64,000 nucleotides of DNA, from contig NZ_KQ033912.1 of NCBI RefSeq assembly GCF_000969835.1, positions 1,640,586 to 1,704,585 of the forward strand, in the 5' to 3' direction. The notes under the pieces were generated by a model. It made no database searches and was not told where the DNA came from. It saw only the letters and a program-made list of their open reading frames with translations. Shown in pieces: positions 46,981-55,330 of this stretch. The translations under genes and the position numbers were made by a program. Origin of the DNA: Parabacteroides goldsteinii DSM 19448 = WAL 12034. Lineage in GTDB: Bacteria > Bacteroidota > Bacteroidia > Bacteroidales > Tannerellaceae. Every line of letters begins with the position of its first letter. Position 1 is the stretch's first letter.

Positions 46981-47448
46981 TTATTCGTTTACGTTACAGA
47001 TAGGAATTTCACGCTTAACACTTTGACGTAAAGAAATCAAAGTCTCTGTAGCAGTAACCCCCGGTATCTCCTGAATCTTTGTATTCAGCAATTCCATCAG
47101 ATGTTCATTATCACGGGCATATAACTTGATCAGCATTGTATAAGGACCTGTTGTAAAATGACACTCAACCACTTCGGGTATCTTCTCAAACTCAGGCACT
47201 ACGTCTTTATACATAGAACCCCGTTCCAGTTTCACACCGATATATGTACAAGTATTATATCCCAGAATCTTAGGATTAATATGATAACCCGACCCAACGA
47301 TCACATTCATATCAATCATGCGCTGTACCCGTTGATGGATGGCTGCACGCGACACACCACACTCTTCAGCTACATCCTTGAAAGGAATCCTGGCATTCTT
47401 TGAAATAATGTTCAATATCTGCCGGTCCAGTTTGTCTATTTTCTCCAT
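46981..47448 (-). CDS. Lrp/AsnC-family transcriptional regulator
   Basis: 155 residues. Winged helix (DRQILNIISKNARIPFKDVA, EECGVSRAAIHQRVQRM) then the RAM effector domain (YIGVKLERGSMYKDVVPEFE, ECHFTTGPYTMLIKLYARDN, GVTATETLISLRQSVKREI). Binds amino acids and acts as a dimer or octamer. Conserved single gene in Bacteroidales; monocistronic, with its own terminator. Confidence 0.94.
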   Translation of the reverse strand: MEKIDKLDRQILNIISKNARIPFKDVAEECGVSRAAIHQRVQRMIDMNVIVGSGYHINPKILGYNTCTYIGVKLERGSMYKDVVPEFEKIPEVVECHFTTGPYTMLIKLYARDNEHLMELLNTKIQEIPGVTATETLISLRQSVKREIPICNVNE

Positions 47449-47557
47449 TTCTACTATCGCTTTATTATACGCTCTTTTTATTTATATATCAAAAGTATAT
47501 AATTATTTTCAACAATCTATCATTCTGAAAGAAAAAAGTAGCAAATAAATAATAAAA

Positions 47558-47593
47558 GCGGGCAAATAATGCTTTTTAGCATAATTTACCCGC
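47558..47593 (-). terminator. Terminator of the FKBP gene pair
   Basis: Arms GCGGGCAAATAATGCT / AGCATAATTTACCCGC (two non-Watson-Crick positions); leftward followed by TTTTATTATTTATTT. Confidence 0.85.
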
Positions 47594-47616
47594 CTCTTTA
47601 TCTACAAAATGAGATA

Positions 47617-48333
47617 TTACTTTTTCTGATCGTCTTTAACGATATCCAGTAACTCGATTTCGAATTTCAGAAGACTGTTCGGTTTGATGCTGCTTCCACG
47701 AGGAGGCTGAGGACCATAACCCAGTTCAGAAGGAACCCAAACTATATATTTAGATCCGACCGGCATAATCTGCAGGATTTCAGTCCATCCCGGGATTACA
47801 CGATCAACTCTGAATTCAGCAGGTTCGCCACGGCTAACAGAGCTATCGAATTCAGATCCGTCCAACAGAGTTCCTGTATAATGTACTTTCACATTATCTT
47901 CTTTTGCCGGTTTTGCACCAGTACCTTCTTTTTCTACTTTATATTGCAAGCCGCTTTCAGTTGTGATAACGCCGTCTTTCGTTTTGTTTTCAGCCAGGAA
48001 CTTTTCACCTTCTTCCTTAGCCTGCTGAGACTCTCTAGCCTGAGCTTCTACGAAATAAGTGTTCAGATAAGTCTGAGCCTGTTCCGGAGTCATCTTTGTA
48101 GAATCGCCTTTAATAGCCTGAACAAAACCTGCGATCAGTGCATCGATATTGGCTTCGCCACCAGGTAATGTTTTCAAATTTTCTTTATAACCGGCACCGG
48201 TAGAAACACCGATAGCATAACTTGCGCTATCTACTGCCGATTTCAAATTTGCACTAGGCTTAGAATCACAAGAAGTGGCAGCAATGCCTAAAGCTACAAT
48301 CGCTGTAGCAGCTAAAACATTAATCTTTTTCAT
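47617..48333 (-). CDS. FKBP-type peptidyl-prolyl isomerase, lipoprotein
   Basis: 238 residues. Lipobox IAATSCDSK. FKBP N-terminal dimerisation domain (SASYAIGVSTGAGYKENLKT, PEQAQTYLNTYFVEAQAR), then the catalytic domain: VKVHYTGTLLDGSEFDSSVS, RGEPAEFRVDRVIPGWTEIL, PVGSKYIVWVPSELGYG. Isomerises prolyl bonds of exported proteins and may chaperone outer-membrane proteins. Pairs with the adjacent cytoplasmic-looking FKBP, 13 bp upstream. Confidence 0.94.
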   Translation of the reverse strand: MKKINVLAATAIVALGIAATSCDSKPSANLKSAVDSASYAIGVSTGAGYKENLKTLPGGEANIDALIAGFVQAIKGDSTKMTPEQAQTYLNTYFVEAQARESQQAKEEGEKFLAENKTKDGVITTESGLQYKVEKEGTGAKPAKEDNVKVHYTGTLLDGSEFDSSVSRGEPAEFRVDRVIPGWTEILQIMPVGSKYIVWVPSELGYGPQPPRGSSIKPNSLLKFEIELLDIVKDDQKK

Positions 48334-48346
48334 TTTTCTCTATAAA

Positions 48347-48934
48347 TTATTTTACTATATCTAACAATTCAACATCAAAAACCAATGCACTGTTCGGTTC
48401 GATAGCTTCACCCGCTCCATGTTCGCCATAAGCCAGGTCTGACGGGATAAATAGTCTCCATTTAGATCCTACCGGCATTAACTGCAATGCTTCCACCCAT
48501 CCCGGGATAACCTGCGATACTCCGAATACAGCCGGTTCGCCACGCTGTACCGAACTATCAAACACTGTTCCGTTGATTAATGTTCCGTGATAATGACATT
48601 TCACCTTGTCAGAAGCAGTCGGTTTAGGACCTTCACCTTTCTGAAGTACCTGATATTGCAATCCGCTGGGCAGGGTAACTACACCTGCTTTTCCTTTATT
48701 GATATTCAGGAATTCCTCTCCGGCTTTCTTATTTATTTCAAATTTTTCTTTTTGCAGCTTCATGAAGTAATCGTTGATCACCTGCTTAGCTTCGTCATAA
48801 CTGATTTCCGGGGTCTGACCACCTAAAATATCTTTCAATCCTTTCACAAAGTCTTCAATCTGAAGATCATTAATGCCCGAGTTCTGGAAATTATTTCCGA
48901 TACTTAAGCCAAGTGCGTAACTTACTTTATCCAT
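48347..48934 (-). CDS. FKBP-type peptidyl-prolyl isomerase without signal peptide
   Basis: 195 residues, same two-domain layout as its downstream neighbour (N-terminal VSYALGLSIGNNFQNSGIND, catalytic KVKCHYHGTLINGTVFDSSV, QRGEPAVFGVSQVIPGWVEA, PVGSKWRLFIPSDLAYGEHG), but without signal peptide or lipobox, so it should stay in the cytoplasm. The two are tandem paralogues. A leftward -7-like box TACTTTTG lies at 48965-48972. Confidence 0.93.
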   Translation of the reverse strand: MDKVSYALGLSIGNNFQNSGINDLQIEDFVKGLKDILGGQTPEISYDEAKQVINDYFMKLQKEKFEINKKAGEEFLNINKGKAGVVTLPSGLQYQVLQKGEGPKPTASDKVKCHYHGTLINGTVFDSSVQRGEPAVFGVSQVIPGWVEALQLMPVGSKWRLFIPSDLAYGEHGAGEAIEPNSALVFDVELLDIVK

Positions 48935-49015
48935 TCTTTTTCGTTTTCAACTAATTACAAGCTACAAAAGTAATGCTTTTAACTACACAAACGTCATCAG
49001 AAGGCACTTTTTTAT

Positions 49016-49023
49016 TACTTTTG
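49016..49023 (+). promoter_or_regulatory. Candidate -7 box (TACTTTTG) of the orphan sigma gene
   Basis: Fits TAnnTTTG and lies eight bases before the start codon, which would give a very short leader. No -33 TTTG at the expected place. Confidence 0.35.
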
Positions 49024-49031
49024 CATCTGTT

Positions 49032-49607
49032 ATGGGAGAACAACAAACGGAATCTTCACTATTTTCAACGCTCTTCGGTCAATTCAAAGAGCCGTTCATT
49101 CTGTTTGCCAATTCATACGTAAGGGATATGGCCGCCGCGGAGGATATTTACATGGAGGCAATCATCCAATACTGGGAAAAAAGAAAAGAACTGCCAGCCG
49201 ACACCAATATTCCCGGGTACATATTAACAACTGTAAAAAACAAGTCACTCAACCACTTACGCCACCAGACCATCCGTACAGATGTGGAAGACCAATTATA
49301 TGACCACCGGCAACGGGAACTGAATTTTCGTATCTCGTCCCTGGAGTCGTGCGACCCGTCAGACCTCTTCACGGTCGAAGTCAAAGAGATCATCCGAAAA
49401 ACATTAAACGAACTGCCGGAACAAACCCGCGCGATTTTCTTTAAAAGCCGGTATGAAAGCAAAACAAACCGGGAAATTGCAGCCGAACTGGAAGTCAGTA
49501 TCAAAACAGTAGAATTCCATATTTCGAAAGCACTGAAACTATTCCGTAGCCGGCTGAAAGATTATCTACCGGCATTGCTGATATTGACCGGAATAAGCGA
49601 CTTATAA
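49032..49607 (+). CDS. ECF sigma-70 factor (Bacteroidetes expansion type), orphan
   Basis: 191 residues. Region 2 (FKEPFILFANSYVRDMAAAE, DIYMEAIIQYWEKRKEL, IPGYILTTVKNKSLNHLRHQ) and region 4 (LNELPEQTRAIFFKSRYESK, TNREIAAELEVSIKTVEFHI SKALKLFRSRLKDYL). This group is normally followed by a FecR anti-sigma gene and a susCD pair. Here the next gene is a choloylglycine-family hydrolase with a 99-bp AT-rich gap, and no FecR gene is nearby, so the partner is lost or elsewhere. Confidence 0.93.
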   Translation: MGEQQTESSLFSTLFGQFKEPFILFANSYVRDMAAAEDIYMEAIIQYWEKRKELPADTNIPGYILTTVKNKSLNHLRHQTIRTDVEDQLYDHRQRELNFRISSLESCDPSDLFTVEVKEIIRKTLNELPEQTRAIFFKSRYESKTNREIAAELEVSIKTVEFHISKALKLFRSRLKDYLPALLILTGISDL

Positions 49608-49706
49608 CTATTTTTTTAATCTACTCTCCGACAGTATAAAAAGAACCTCGCTTTTTAAACATTATCTCCTCCTCATCGTTTATATATAAAGTAAAACGAT
49701 AAGATT

Positions 49707-50756
49707 ATGAGACGTATACAGAAATGGGGAATAGCGCTAGCTGCCATTACAGCGGGCACTCAGTTAAATACCACAGAAGCCTGCACCAGAGTTGTTTATC
49801 AGGGAAAAGACAATACAGTTCTGACCGCCCGGTCGATGGACTGGAAAGAAGATACCCGCAGCAACCTGTGGATATTTCCGCGAGGTATGAAGCGTAATGG
49901 AGAAATAGGAAAGAATCCGCTTGAATGGACTTCCAAATATGGAAGTGTAGTTGCTTCCGCCTACGATATTTGCAGTACGGACGGGATGAACGAAAAGGGA
50001 CTGGTCGCCAATCTGCTCTGGCTGGCAGAGTCGGAATACCCGCAGTGGGATGGTAAAAAACCGGGACTGTCCATTGCCGCCTGGGTTCAATATATACTGG
50101 ATAATTTCGCCACAGTCGATGAAGCAGTTTCCTATGTTGAAAAAGGCACCTTCGAAGTTGTATCGGACATGATGCCTGACGGAACCCGCATGGCAACATT
50201 ACATCTTTCCATCTCGGATGCCGACGGTGACAATGCGATCTTTGAATATATCGGCGGAGAATTGAAAATCCACCACGACAAATCATACCAGGTAATGACC
50301 AACTCCCCGGTTTTCGACCAGCAACTGGCCTTGAATGATTACTGGAAAAATATCGGGGGAACAACATTCCTACCAGGAACCAACCGTGCTGCCGACCGTT
50401 TTGTCAGAGCCTCTTTCTATATTAATGCTATTCCGAAAGTGGCAGATACCCGTACGGCCGTTGCCAGTGTATTCAGCGTAATCCGTAACACGTCAGTACC
50501 ATTAGGTATCACAACACCTAACGAACCGAATATCTCATCGACAAGATGGAGAACCGTTTCCGACCAAAAGAATAAAGTTTATTTCTTTGAATCGACCATC
50601 CAGCCTAATGTATTCTGGGTAAATTTACAAGATGTGGATTTTTCAGAAAAAGCACCGGTGAAGATGCTTGACCTGGTTAGCGGTAAAACCTATGCCGGCA
50701 ACACGGCAGAGCAATTTGTTGAAGCTAAACCGTTCAAATTCCTGGGAGTCGATTAA
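49707..50756 (+). CDS. Choloylglycine hydrolase family protein (bile salt hydrolase / penicillin V acylase)
   Basis: Linear-amide C-N hydrolase. 349 residues with a signal peptide (IALAAITAGTQLNTTEA) ending just before the nucleophile Cys in EACTRVVYQG, exposed as the N terminus after processing. Other family residues are visible: Arg and Asp in TARSMDW, Asn in MTNSPVFDQQ, Arg in GTNRAADRFVRASFY; plus GMNEKGLVANLLWLAESEYP. This matches Bacteroidetes bile salt hydrolases, which are exported, but penicillin V acylases have the same layout, so substrate is not certain. In the gut the likely substrates are conjugated bile acids. Its stop codon lies in the loop of its own terminator. Confidence 0.92.
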   Translation: MRRIQKWGIALAAITAGTQLNTTEACTRVVYQGKDNTVLTARSMDWKEDTRSNLWIFPRGMKRNGEIGKNPLEWTSKYGSVVASAYDICSTDGMNEKGLVANLLWLAESEYPQWDGKKPGLSIAAWVQYILDNFATVDEAVSYVEKGTFEVVSDMMPDGTRMATLHLSISDADGDNAIFEYIGGELKIHHDKSYQVMTNSPVFDQQLALNDYWKNIGGTTFLPGTNRAADRFVRASFYINAIPKVADTRTAVASVFSVIRNTSVPLGITTPNEPNISSTRWRTVSDQKNKVYFFESTIQPNVFWVNLQDVDFSEKAPVKMLDLVSGKTYAGNTAEQFVEAKPFKFLGVD

Positions 50757-50769
50757 GACTCCCTTTTTT
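50744..50769 (+). terminator. Terminator of the choloylglycine hydrolase gene
   Basis: Stem GGGAGTC / GACTCCC with the TAA stop in the 6-base loop, followed by TTTTTT. The convergent SRPBCC gene stops immediately after the T-run. Confidence 0.9.
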
Positions 50770-51281
50770 CAGGCTATATCTTCACTAAGTTTCACGCGCA
50801 GGTCATTCTGATAAGTATGCATAAACTTTTCCAGATCAAAGAAAAGGCGGGAAACGACTTTCAGAAAAGGATTCTTCATCCGGATAATTTCCGTCGATGT
50901 AAAATGAGTTCCTCCCGTACTGGTTACTTTCAGTTCGCCTTTCCAGTACCCGGTGAATCCGTTTCCTTTCACAATTTCAAATTCATATAAGGAATGAGGT
51001 ACTTTACGGGCTGTCCTGAACCGGATAACAGAGCCGTTCTTCGCTATTTCATCCCAGACTTCTATACCGTCTTTCTCTTCCACAATAACGATCTCTTCCA
51101 GATCACTGCGATAACCGTAATCAGCATTATTGATGAGTGCATTATACACCTTCTCGGGGGAAGCATTATAAAAACATTCACTGGTTGCAGTTCTTTCATC
51201 CGGCAAAAGAAGGCCGGCAATAAAAACTAAAAGAATAATTCCTGCTATAACAATAAATATATAAGTAAAGATAGATATCAT
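50769..51281 (-). CDS. Membrane-anchored SRPBCC-fold protein
   Basis: 170 residues. One N-terminal helix (FTYIFIVIAGIILLVFIAGLL), then a START/SRPBCC-like domain (ASPEKVYNALINNADYGYRS, DGIEVWDEIAKNGSVIRFRT, GYWKGELKVTSTGGTHFTST). Such domains bind hydrophobic small molecules. No partner gene in the same direction. Its 3' end meets that of the choloylglycine hydrolase gene; whether the two act together is unknown. Confidence 0.8.
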   Translation of the reverse strand: MISIFTYIFIVIAGIILLVFIAGLLLPDERTATSECFYNASPEKVYNALINNADYGYRSDLEEIVIVEEKDGIEVWDEIAKNGSVIRFRTARKVPHSLYEFEIVKGNGFTGYWKGELKVTSTGGTHFTSTEIIRMKNPFLKVVSRLFFDLEKFMHTYQNDLRVKLSEDIA

Positions 51282-51446
51282 TTATAATCGATTTTATAAA
51301 TAACTGAGTTACTGACTGTTTACAAAAGTAACCAATAAAACTCACATAACAGGAATATTCATAGTAAAAACAATCCTTCCTTTTCCCGGCAAACAAAGCC
51401 ATCACTTATCTGTTTTATATACAGGGAATAAAAAACAAAAGATCAA

Positions 51447-52268
51447 ATGAAAGAAGTTATTTTAAACAACGGAACAAAAATCCCTTCCATCGGAGTCGGT
51501 GTATTCAGGGTTGAAGATGCAAACATTGCATATGAAACAGTAAAAACAGCTTTATCTGTCGGATACAGACATGTAGACACAGCCATGATTTATGGGAATG
51601 AAGAAGCTGTCGGCAAGGCAATCCGGGACTCAGGTATCCCACGGGAAGAGATATTCCTGACTACTAAGTTATGGAATGACGACCAGCGGTCGGGAAAAGT
51701 AGAAGAAGCGATCGAAGCCAGCCTGAAAAGATTGGGCATGGATTATGTAAATCTCTATCTTGTGCACTGGCCGGTAAAAGAGACTTACGTCAGTGTCTGG
51801 AAAAAGATGGAAGCAGTGTATAAAAGCGGAAAAGCAAAAGCAATCGGAGTCAGCAATTATCAGACACATCATTTAGCCGATTTGCTCGAAGAAGCAGAAA
51901 TCATACCAGCAGTCAACCAGATAGAATGTTACCCCTACCTTTCCCAGGCGGCAACTATCCAATATTGCCTGGAAAGGAATATCCGTCCGGAAGCATGGGG
52001 ACCATTGGGAGCCGGCAAATCAGACATTCTGACAAACCCTGTCATTACCGAGATTGCTAAAAAGCGCGGCCTGACTCCTGCACAGGTCGTTTTAGGCTGG
52101 AATCTGGAACGTGGAGTGATAGTCATCCCCAAATCCATCCATAAAGAGAGATTGACAGAGAATCTGAAATGTACGGATTTCGAACTGACAGACGAAGATA
52201 TGACCCGGATAAGTGCTCTTAATAAGAATCTGAGACTGGGTGCAGACCCGGACCATTTCAATTTTTAG
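51447..52268 (+). CDS. Aldo/keto reductase
   Basis: NAD(P)H-dependent carbonyl reductase of the AKR5-like group. 273 residues, cytoplasmic: IPSIGVGVFRVEDANIAYET, GYRHVDTAMIYGNEEAVGKA (catalytic Asp and Tyr), LTTKLWND (catalytic Lys), YLVHWPVK (catalytic His), AIGVSNYQTHHLADLLE, VNQIECYPYLSQ, and VIPKSIHKERLTENLKCTDF (cofactor site). Full length. Substrate not predictable. Confidence 0.93.
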   Translation: MKEVILNNGTKIPSIGVGVFRVEDANIAYETVKTALSVGYRHVDTAMIYGNEEAVGKAIRDSGIPREEIFLTTKLWNDDQRSGKVEEAIEASLKRLGMDYVNLYLVHWPVKETYVSVWKKMEAVYKSGKAKAIGVSNYQTHHLADLLEEAEIIPAVNQIECYPYLSQAATIQYCLERNIRPEAWGPLGAGKSDILTNPVITEIAKKRGLTPAQVVLGWNLERGVIVIPKSIHKERLTENLKCTDFELTDEDMTRISALNKNLRLGADPDHFNF

Positions 52269-52542
52269 CAAACCTCTATAAACAATTAAAGCCTGTCTCA
52301 CGACAAGCCCTAATCAAACTTTGTTAACCTTAAATCTAATACTATTATGAAAAAACCACAGTACAAAGATACACCTGTAGCAAGCGTTTGTCAAGCTTTT
52401 TACAGACAATATATGTTAAGCCTCCAAGCATCTTTCGCCAAAAAGTGTTAGCTAAGATAAAACTATATACAATACTGGCAAAAACTGCTAAAATTAACAA
52501 TTAAAGAGCGCTTTTTTACTCCGGGAAAACGTATTCGCCGGT
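52269..52542. other. Intergenic region with a possible 34-residue ORF
   Basis: AT-rich. ATG at 52347 follows the string CTTAAATCTAATACTATT. The frame reads MKKPQYKDTPVASVCQAFYR QYMLSLQASFAKKC to TAG at 52449-52451. A one-base loss before GTG at 52445 would extend it through VLAKIKLYTILAKTAKINN. It could be the decayed start of a transporter gene or a small protein; no family match. Confidence is low. Confidence 0.3.
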
Positions 52543-52926
52543 TTACAGAACCAACTCCGAAAACAACTTTTCAAACGTAACCTCCAGGTCAGTCGAAAAG
52601 CCGGGATGCGGACGCGAAGTCTGAATGGAAGAACTGCGCACTGCCGTCAGCCAACGGAAACGCTCGGGAATATCCATAGAGGCTATCGGGCCACCGTCGG
52701 CGGTGCCGGAGCAGATGCGGTCGAATACTTTCAGGCTGGCATAGAGCGAATCCATATCCAGTTCGGAAGAGAACAGACAGAGCTTCTTTTCATCCACCTG
52801 ATAACGCGCCTTTATAAACCGGGCCCGTTTAGAGAACATGATAAGACCCACATTAATAAACTCCTCCCGTTCCACCCGGGGAACAAAACGGATAACGGCG
52901 TATTCATATAAGTGCTTTCCTTGCAT
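52543..52926 (-). CDS. DUF3037 domain protein
   Basis: 127 residues with the family pattern YEYAVIRFVPRVEREEFINV GLIMF near the N terminus and a conserved C-terminal helix. Overlaps the HipA-like kinase gene upstream by 23 bases (start inside its 3' end). The DUF3037/HipA_2 pairing recurs in bacteria and suggests a functional unit, probably a kinase and partner, though no activity is known to me. The 3' end is close to the AT-rich gap; no clear terminator. Confidence 0.85.
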   Translation of the reverse strand: MQGKHLYEYAVIRFVPRVEREEFINVGLIMFSKRARFIKARYQVDEKKLCLFSSELDMDSLYASLKVFDRICSGTADGGPIASMDIPERFRWLTAVRSSSIQTSRPHPGFSTDLEVTFEKLFSELVL

Positions 52927-53686
52927 GCTGCGCTTCTTTTATAAATGTTTCGGAATGGGCAATCCTTTCTGTCAGGAATTCAATATAAACGTCTCTTATT
53001 TCCTGCGGCGTACCGGGACTTTCGTTCCACTGCAACCAGTCGTCCGGAACCAGAGAAACAATTTCACGGATTTTATCCGGAGTAAGAATACGTTTAAATT
53101 CGGCATCCGTTTCCTCCAACTTACCGGCTTCCGGCAACAGGGCATGGTCTTTAATCTGGATAAACGGGCTTAAAGCATGTTTGCGCCAGTTCGACCATGA
53201 ATAATGGAAATAGAGTGACGCGCCATGGTCAATCAGCCATAATTCCTTATGCCACATCAGCATATTGGTATTGCGGGTCGTACGGTCCACATTCGTCAGG
53301 AGGGCATCCAGCCAGACTATTTGGGAAGCGAGTTTTTCTCCGACCTTATTGATTACCGGGTCAAATGTCAGGGCACCCGACAGGAAATGCAATCCCAGAT
53401 TCAACCCACGGCTTGCCTGCAATAAATCCTGTATCTCCTCATCCCCTTCGGTACGCCCAAAAGCCTCATCGAGATTAAGAAAGACCAGTTCAGGCACACG
53501 GAAACCCAATGCCCGCGCTATTTCACCGCCAATCAATTCGGCTATCAGGGCCTTGGTCCCATGACCGGCTCCCCGGAACTTTACGACATATTTATATTCA
53601 TCGTCGGCTTCTGCCAAAGCCGGCAACGAACCTCCCTCCCGGAGAGGCATAATATATCTGACTACATTCGCTGTTCGCAATTCCAT
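52904..53686 (-). CDS. HipA-like kinase (HipA_2 type)
   Basis: 260 residues from the Met at 53686 (MELRTANVVRYIMPLREGGS); the frame is open to 53731. Sequence features match a compact HipA-like kinase: EYKYVVKFRGAGHGTKALIA (ATP-binding Lys), IAELIGGEIARALGFRVPEL, VWLDALLTNVDRTTRNTNML (catalytic-loop Asp-Asn) and WLIDHGASLYFHYSW (DFG-like IDHG). No HipB antitoxin gene is adjacent; DUF3037 is its partner. The role could be toxin-like or regulatory; substrate unknown. Confidence 0.85.
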   Translation of the reverse strand: MELRTANVVRYIMPLREGGSLPALAEADDEYKYVVKFRGAGHGTKALIAELIGGEIARALGFRVPELVFLNLDEAFGRTEGDEEIQDLLQASRGLNLGLHFLSGALTFDPVINKVGEKLASQIVWLDALLTNVDRTTRNTNMLMWHKELWLIDHGASLYFHYSWSNWRKHALSPFIQIKDHALLPEAGKLEETDAEFKRILTPDKIREIVSLVPDDWLQWNESPGTPQEIRDVYIEFLTERIAHSETFIKEAQHARKALI

Positions 53687-53799
53687 AATAAATGCTTTTG
53701 ACAAAGATAAAGATACTTCCTGTTTACACAAAAGAAACTATCTACATCTCTAAAACAAAATAACCGAACCGTTGTTTTTATTCAAAGGACGTTATCATA

Positions 53800-54912
53800 T
53801 CATGTCAGAAGTTTATAGATATTTCCCGGCAACGCCTTAATCCGTCCGTTCATTTCCAGTTCAAATAGTAGGGAAGAGAGTTCGCGGACAGGCTGATTCA
53901 GTTCCGTTGCCAGTTGGTCGATATGTATTTCTCCCTTTTCGCGAAGAAGTTTTATGACTGTTCCTGCACGGTCGTCTTCTTCGAAAAACAATTCAGCCTG
54001 GACAGGGGCAGGCGAAGGCGTTTTATTCACGTCCCAACAAAGTGCCGACACCAAATCGGAAGCCGATGTTATCAAACCCGCCTTATTCTGCCGGATTAAT
54101 GCGTTGCATCCTTTGGAATAATAATCGTTTACCCGTCCGGGGAATGCATAGACATCATGCCCATAGGAAAAAGCAAGGTCAGCCGTAATAAGCGAGCCTC
54201 CTTTTTCTGCCGATTCCATTACAATCGTTACTTCCGCCAATCCGGCAACAATCCGGTTACGCCGGACAAAGTTCGGCTTATCCGGTTCCGTTCCACTGGG
54301 GAAATCGGACAACAATCCGCCATGAGACAACATTTCAACAGCTACGGAGCGATGTGAGGAAGGATAGATGCGGTCCAGACCATGAGCCAGCACAGCTACA
54401 GTCGGCAGTCCATACTTCAGGGCACTCCGGTGGGCACAGATATCGACGCCATAAGCCAGTCCGCTCACGACCAGCAAATCCGGATAAGAGACCGACAAGG
54501 CATGTATCAACTCTTCCGTCATCGTCCTGCCATATTCTGTTATGTGGCGCGTCCCGACAATACTGACAATATGTGTACTATTCAAGTCGGTCTTCCCTTT
54601 AAAATAGAGTAGTACAGGAGCGTCGGAGCACTCTTTCAAACGTTTGGGGTAACTCTCATCTGTCAGGAAATAACAGCTTATCTGGTTCTTTTCAATAAAA
54701 GTCAACTCTTTCTCGGCTTGCAGAAGCACTTCCGGGCTTTTGACGGCAGCAGCGGTAAGGCTGCCGAAACCCGGAATCTTCTCCAATGTCTGTCTCTTTT
54801 CCGCAAAGACAGCCTCTGCGTCGCCGAAGGTTTGCAGAAGCTGACGGGCCAGGACATCTCCCACCCCGTTTATCATAGTTAAGCCAATCTGGTAAATCCG
54901 TTTATCTGTCAT
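53800..54912 (-). CDS. dprA: DNA-protecting protein DprA
   Basis: 370 residues. N-terminal HhH (GLTMINGVGDVLARQLLQTF), Rossmann core with ILYFKG-like lead-in, VSIVGTRHITEYGRTMTEEL, VVSGLAYGVDICAHRSALKY, PTVAVLAHGLDRIYPSSHR, FPSGTEPDKPNFVRRNRIVA, ALIRQNKAGLITSASDLVSA, and a C-terminal winged helix. Loads RecA on incoming single-stranded DNA in transformation and recombination. It lies between the HipA kinase and the thioesterase in a leftward run. Confidence 0.96.
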   Translation of the reverse strand: MTDKRIYQIGLTMINGVGDVLARQLLQTFGDAEAVFAEKRQTLEKIPGFGSLTAAAVKSPEVLLQAEKELTFIEKNQISCYFLTDESYPKRLKECSDAPVLLYFKGKTDLNSTHIVSIVGTRHITEYGRTMTEELIHALSVSYPDLLVVSGLAYGVDICAHRSALKYGLPTVAVLAHGLDRIYPSSHRSVAVEMLSHGGLLSDFPSGTEPDKPNFVRRNRIVAGLAEVTIVMESAEKGGSLITADLAFSYGHDVYAFPGRVNDYYSKGCNALIRQNKAGLITSASDLVSALCWDVNKTPSPAPVQAELFFEEDDRAGTVIKLLREKGEIHIDQLATELNQPVRELSSLLFELEMNGRIKALPGNIYKLLT

Positions 54913-54919
54913 GATACTG

Positions 54920-55330
54920 TCATAGTTTGTCTTGTATCCTTTTCAACATTTCGTCAAAATATTCGCCGCGGGTCAGCTTGCCGTCCTGTACGACAACCGA
55001 TTCGACTTTCCCCTTAGTTGCCAGCGCACCGTCGGAGGCTCTGTAGATATCCTGTTCAAAGACCAGCTTTACGCCTTTCTTATATACATTCAGGCAGGAG
55101 ATATAGCTGTCGCCGCTCTTCAAAGAGGTCTTGTAGTCAATCTCCACATGAGAGACAAACCCGTCCACTCCCTTATCATGCATGGCACCGAAATTCTCTC
55201 CCAGCGACTCGAGGAACTCATGACGGGTATGTTCCATATAATGCTGATAGTTGGAGTTATTCACTACGCCCTGCAAGTCGCATTCGTAGTCACGCACTTT
55301 GTCTGTCAGTTTAAAAATATACTCTTTCAT
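54920..55330 (-). CDS. 4-hydroxybenzoyl-CoA-type acyl-CoA thioesterase
   Basis: 136 residues, hot-dog fold: VRDYECDLQGVVNNSNYQHY (the Asp and Asn of the active-site loop), MEHTRHEFLESLGENF, VEIDYKTSLKSGDSYISCLN, VKLVFEQDIYRASDGALATK. Hydrolyses an acyl-CoA; chain length unknown. Its start overlaps the U32 stop by one base; seven bases separate it from dprA. Confidence 0.92.
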   Translation of the reverse strand: MKEYIFKLTDKVRDYECDLQGVVNNSNYQHYMEHTRHEFLESLGENFGAMHDKGVDGFVSHVEIDYKTSLKSGDSYISCLNVYKKGVKLVFEQDIYRASDGALATKGKVESVVVQDGKLTRGEYFDEMLKRIQDKL

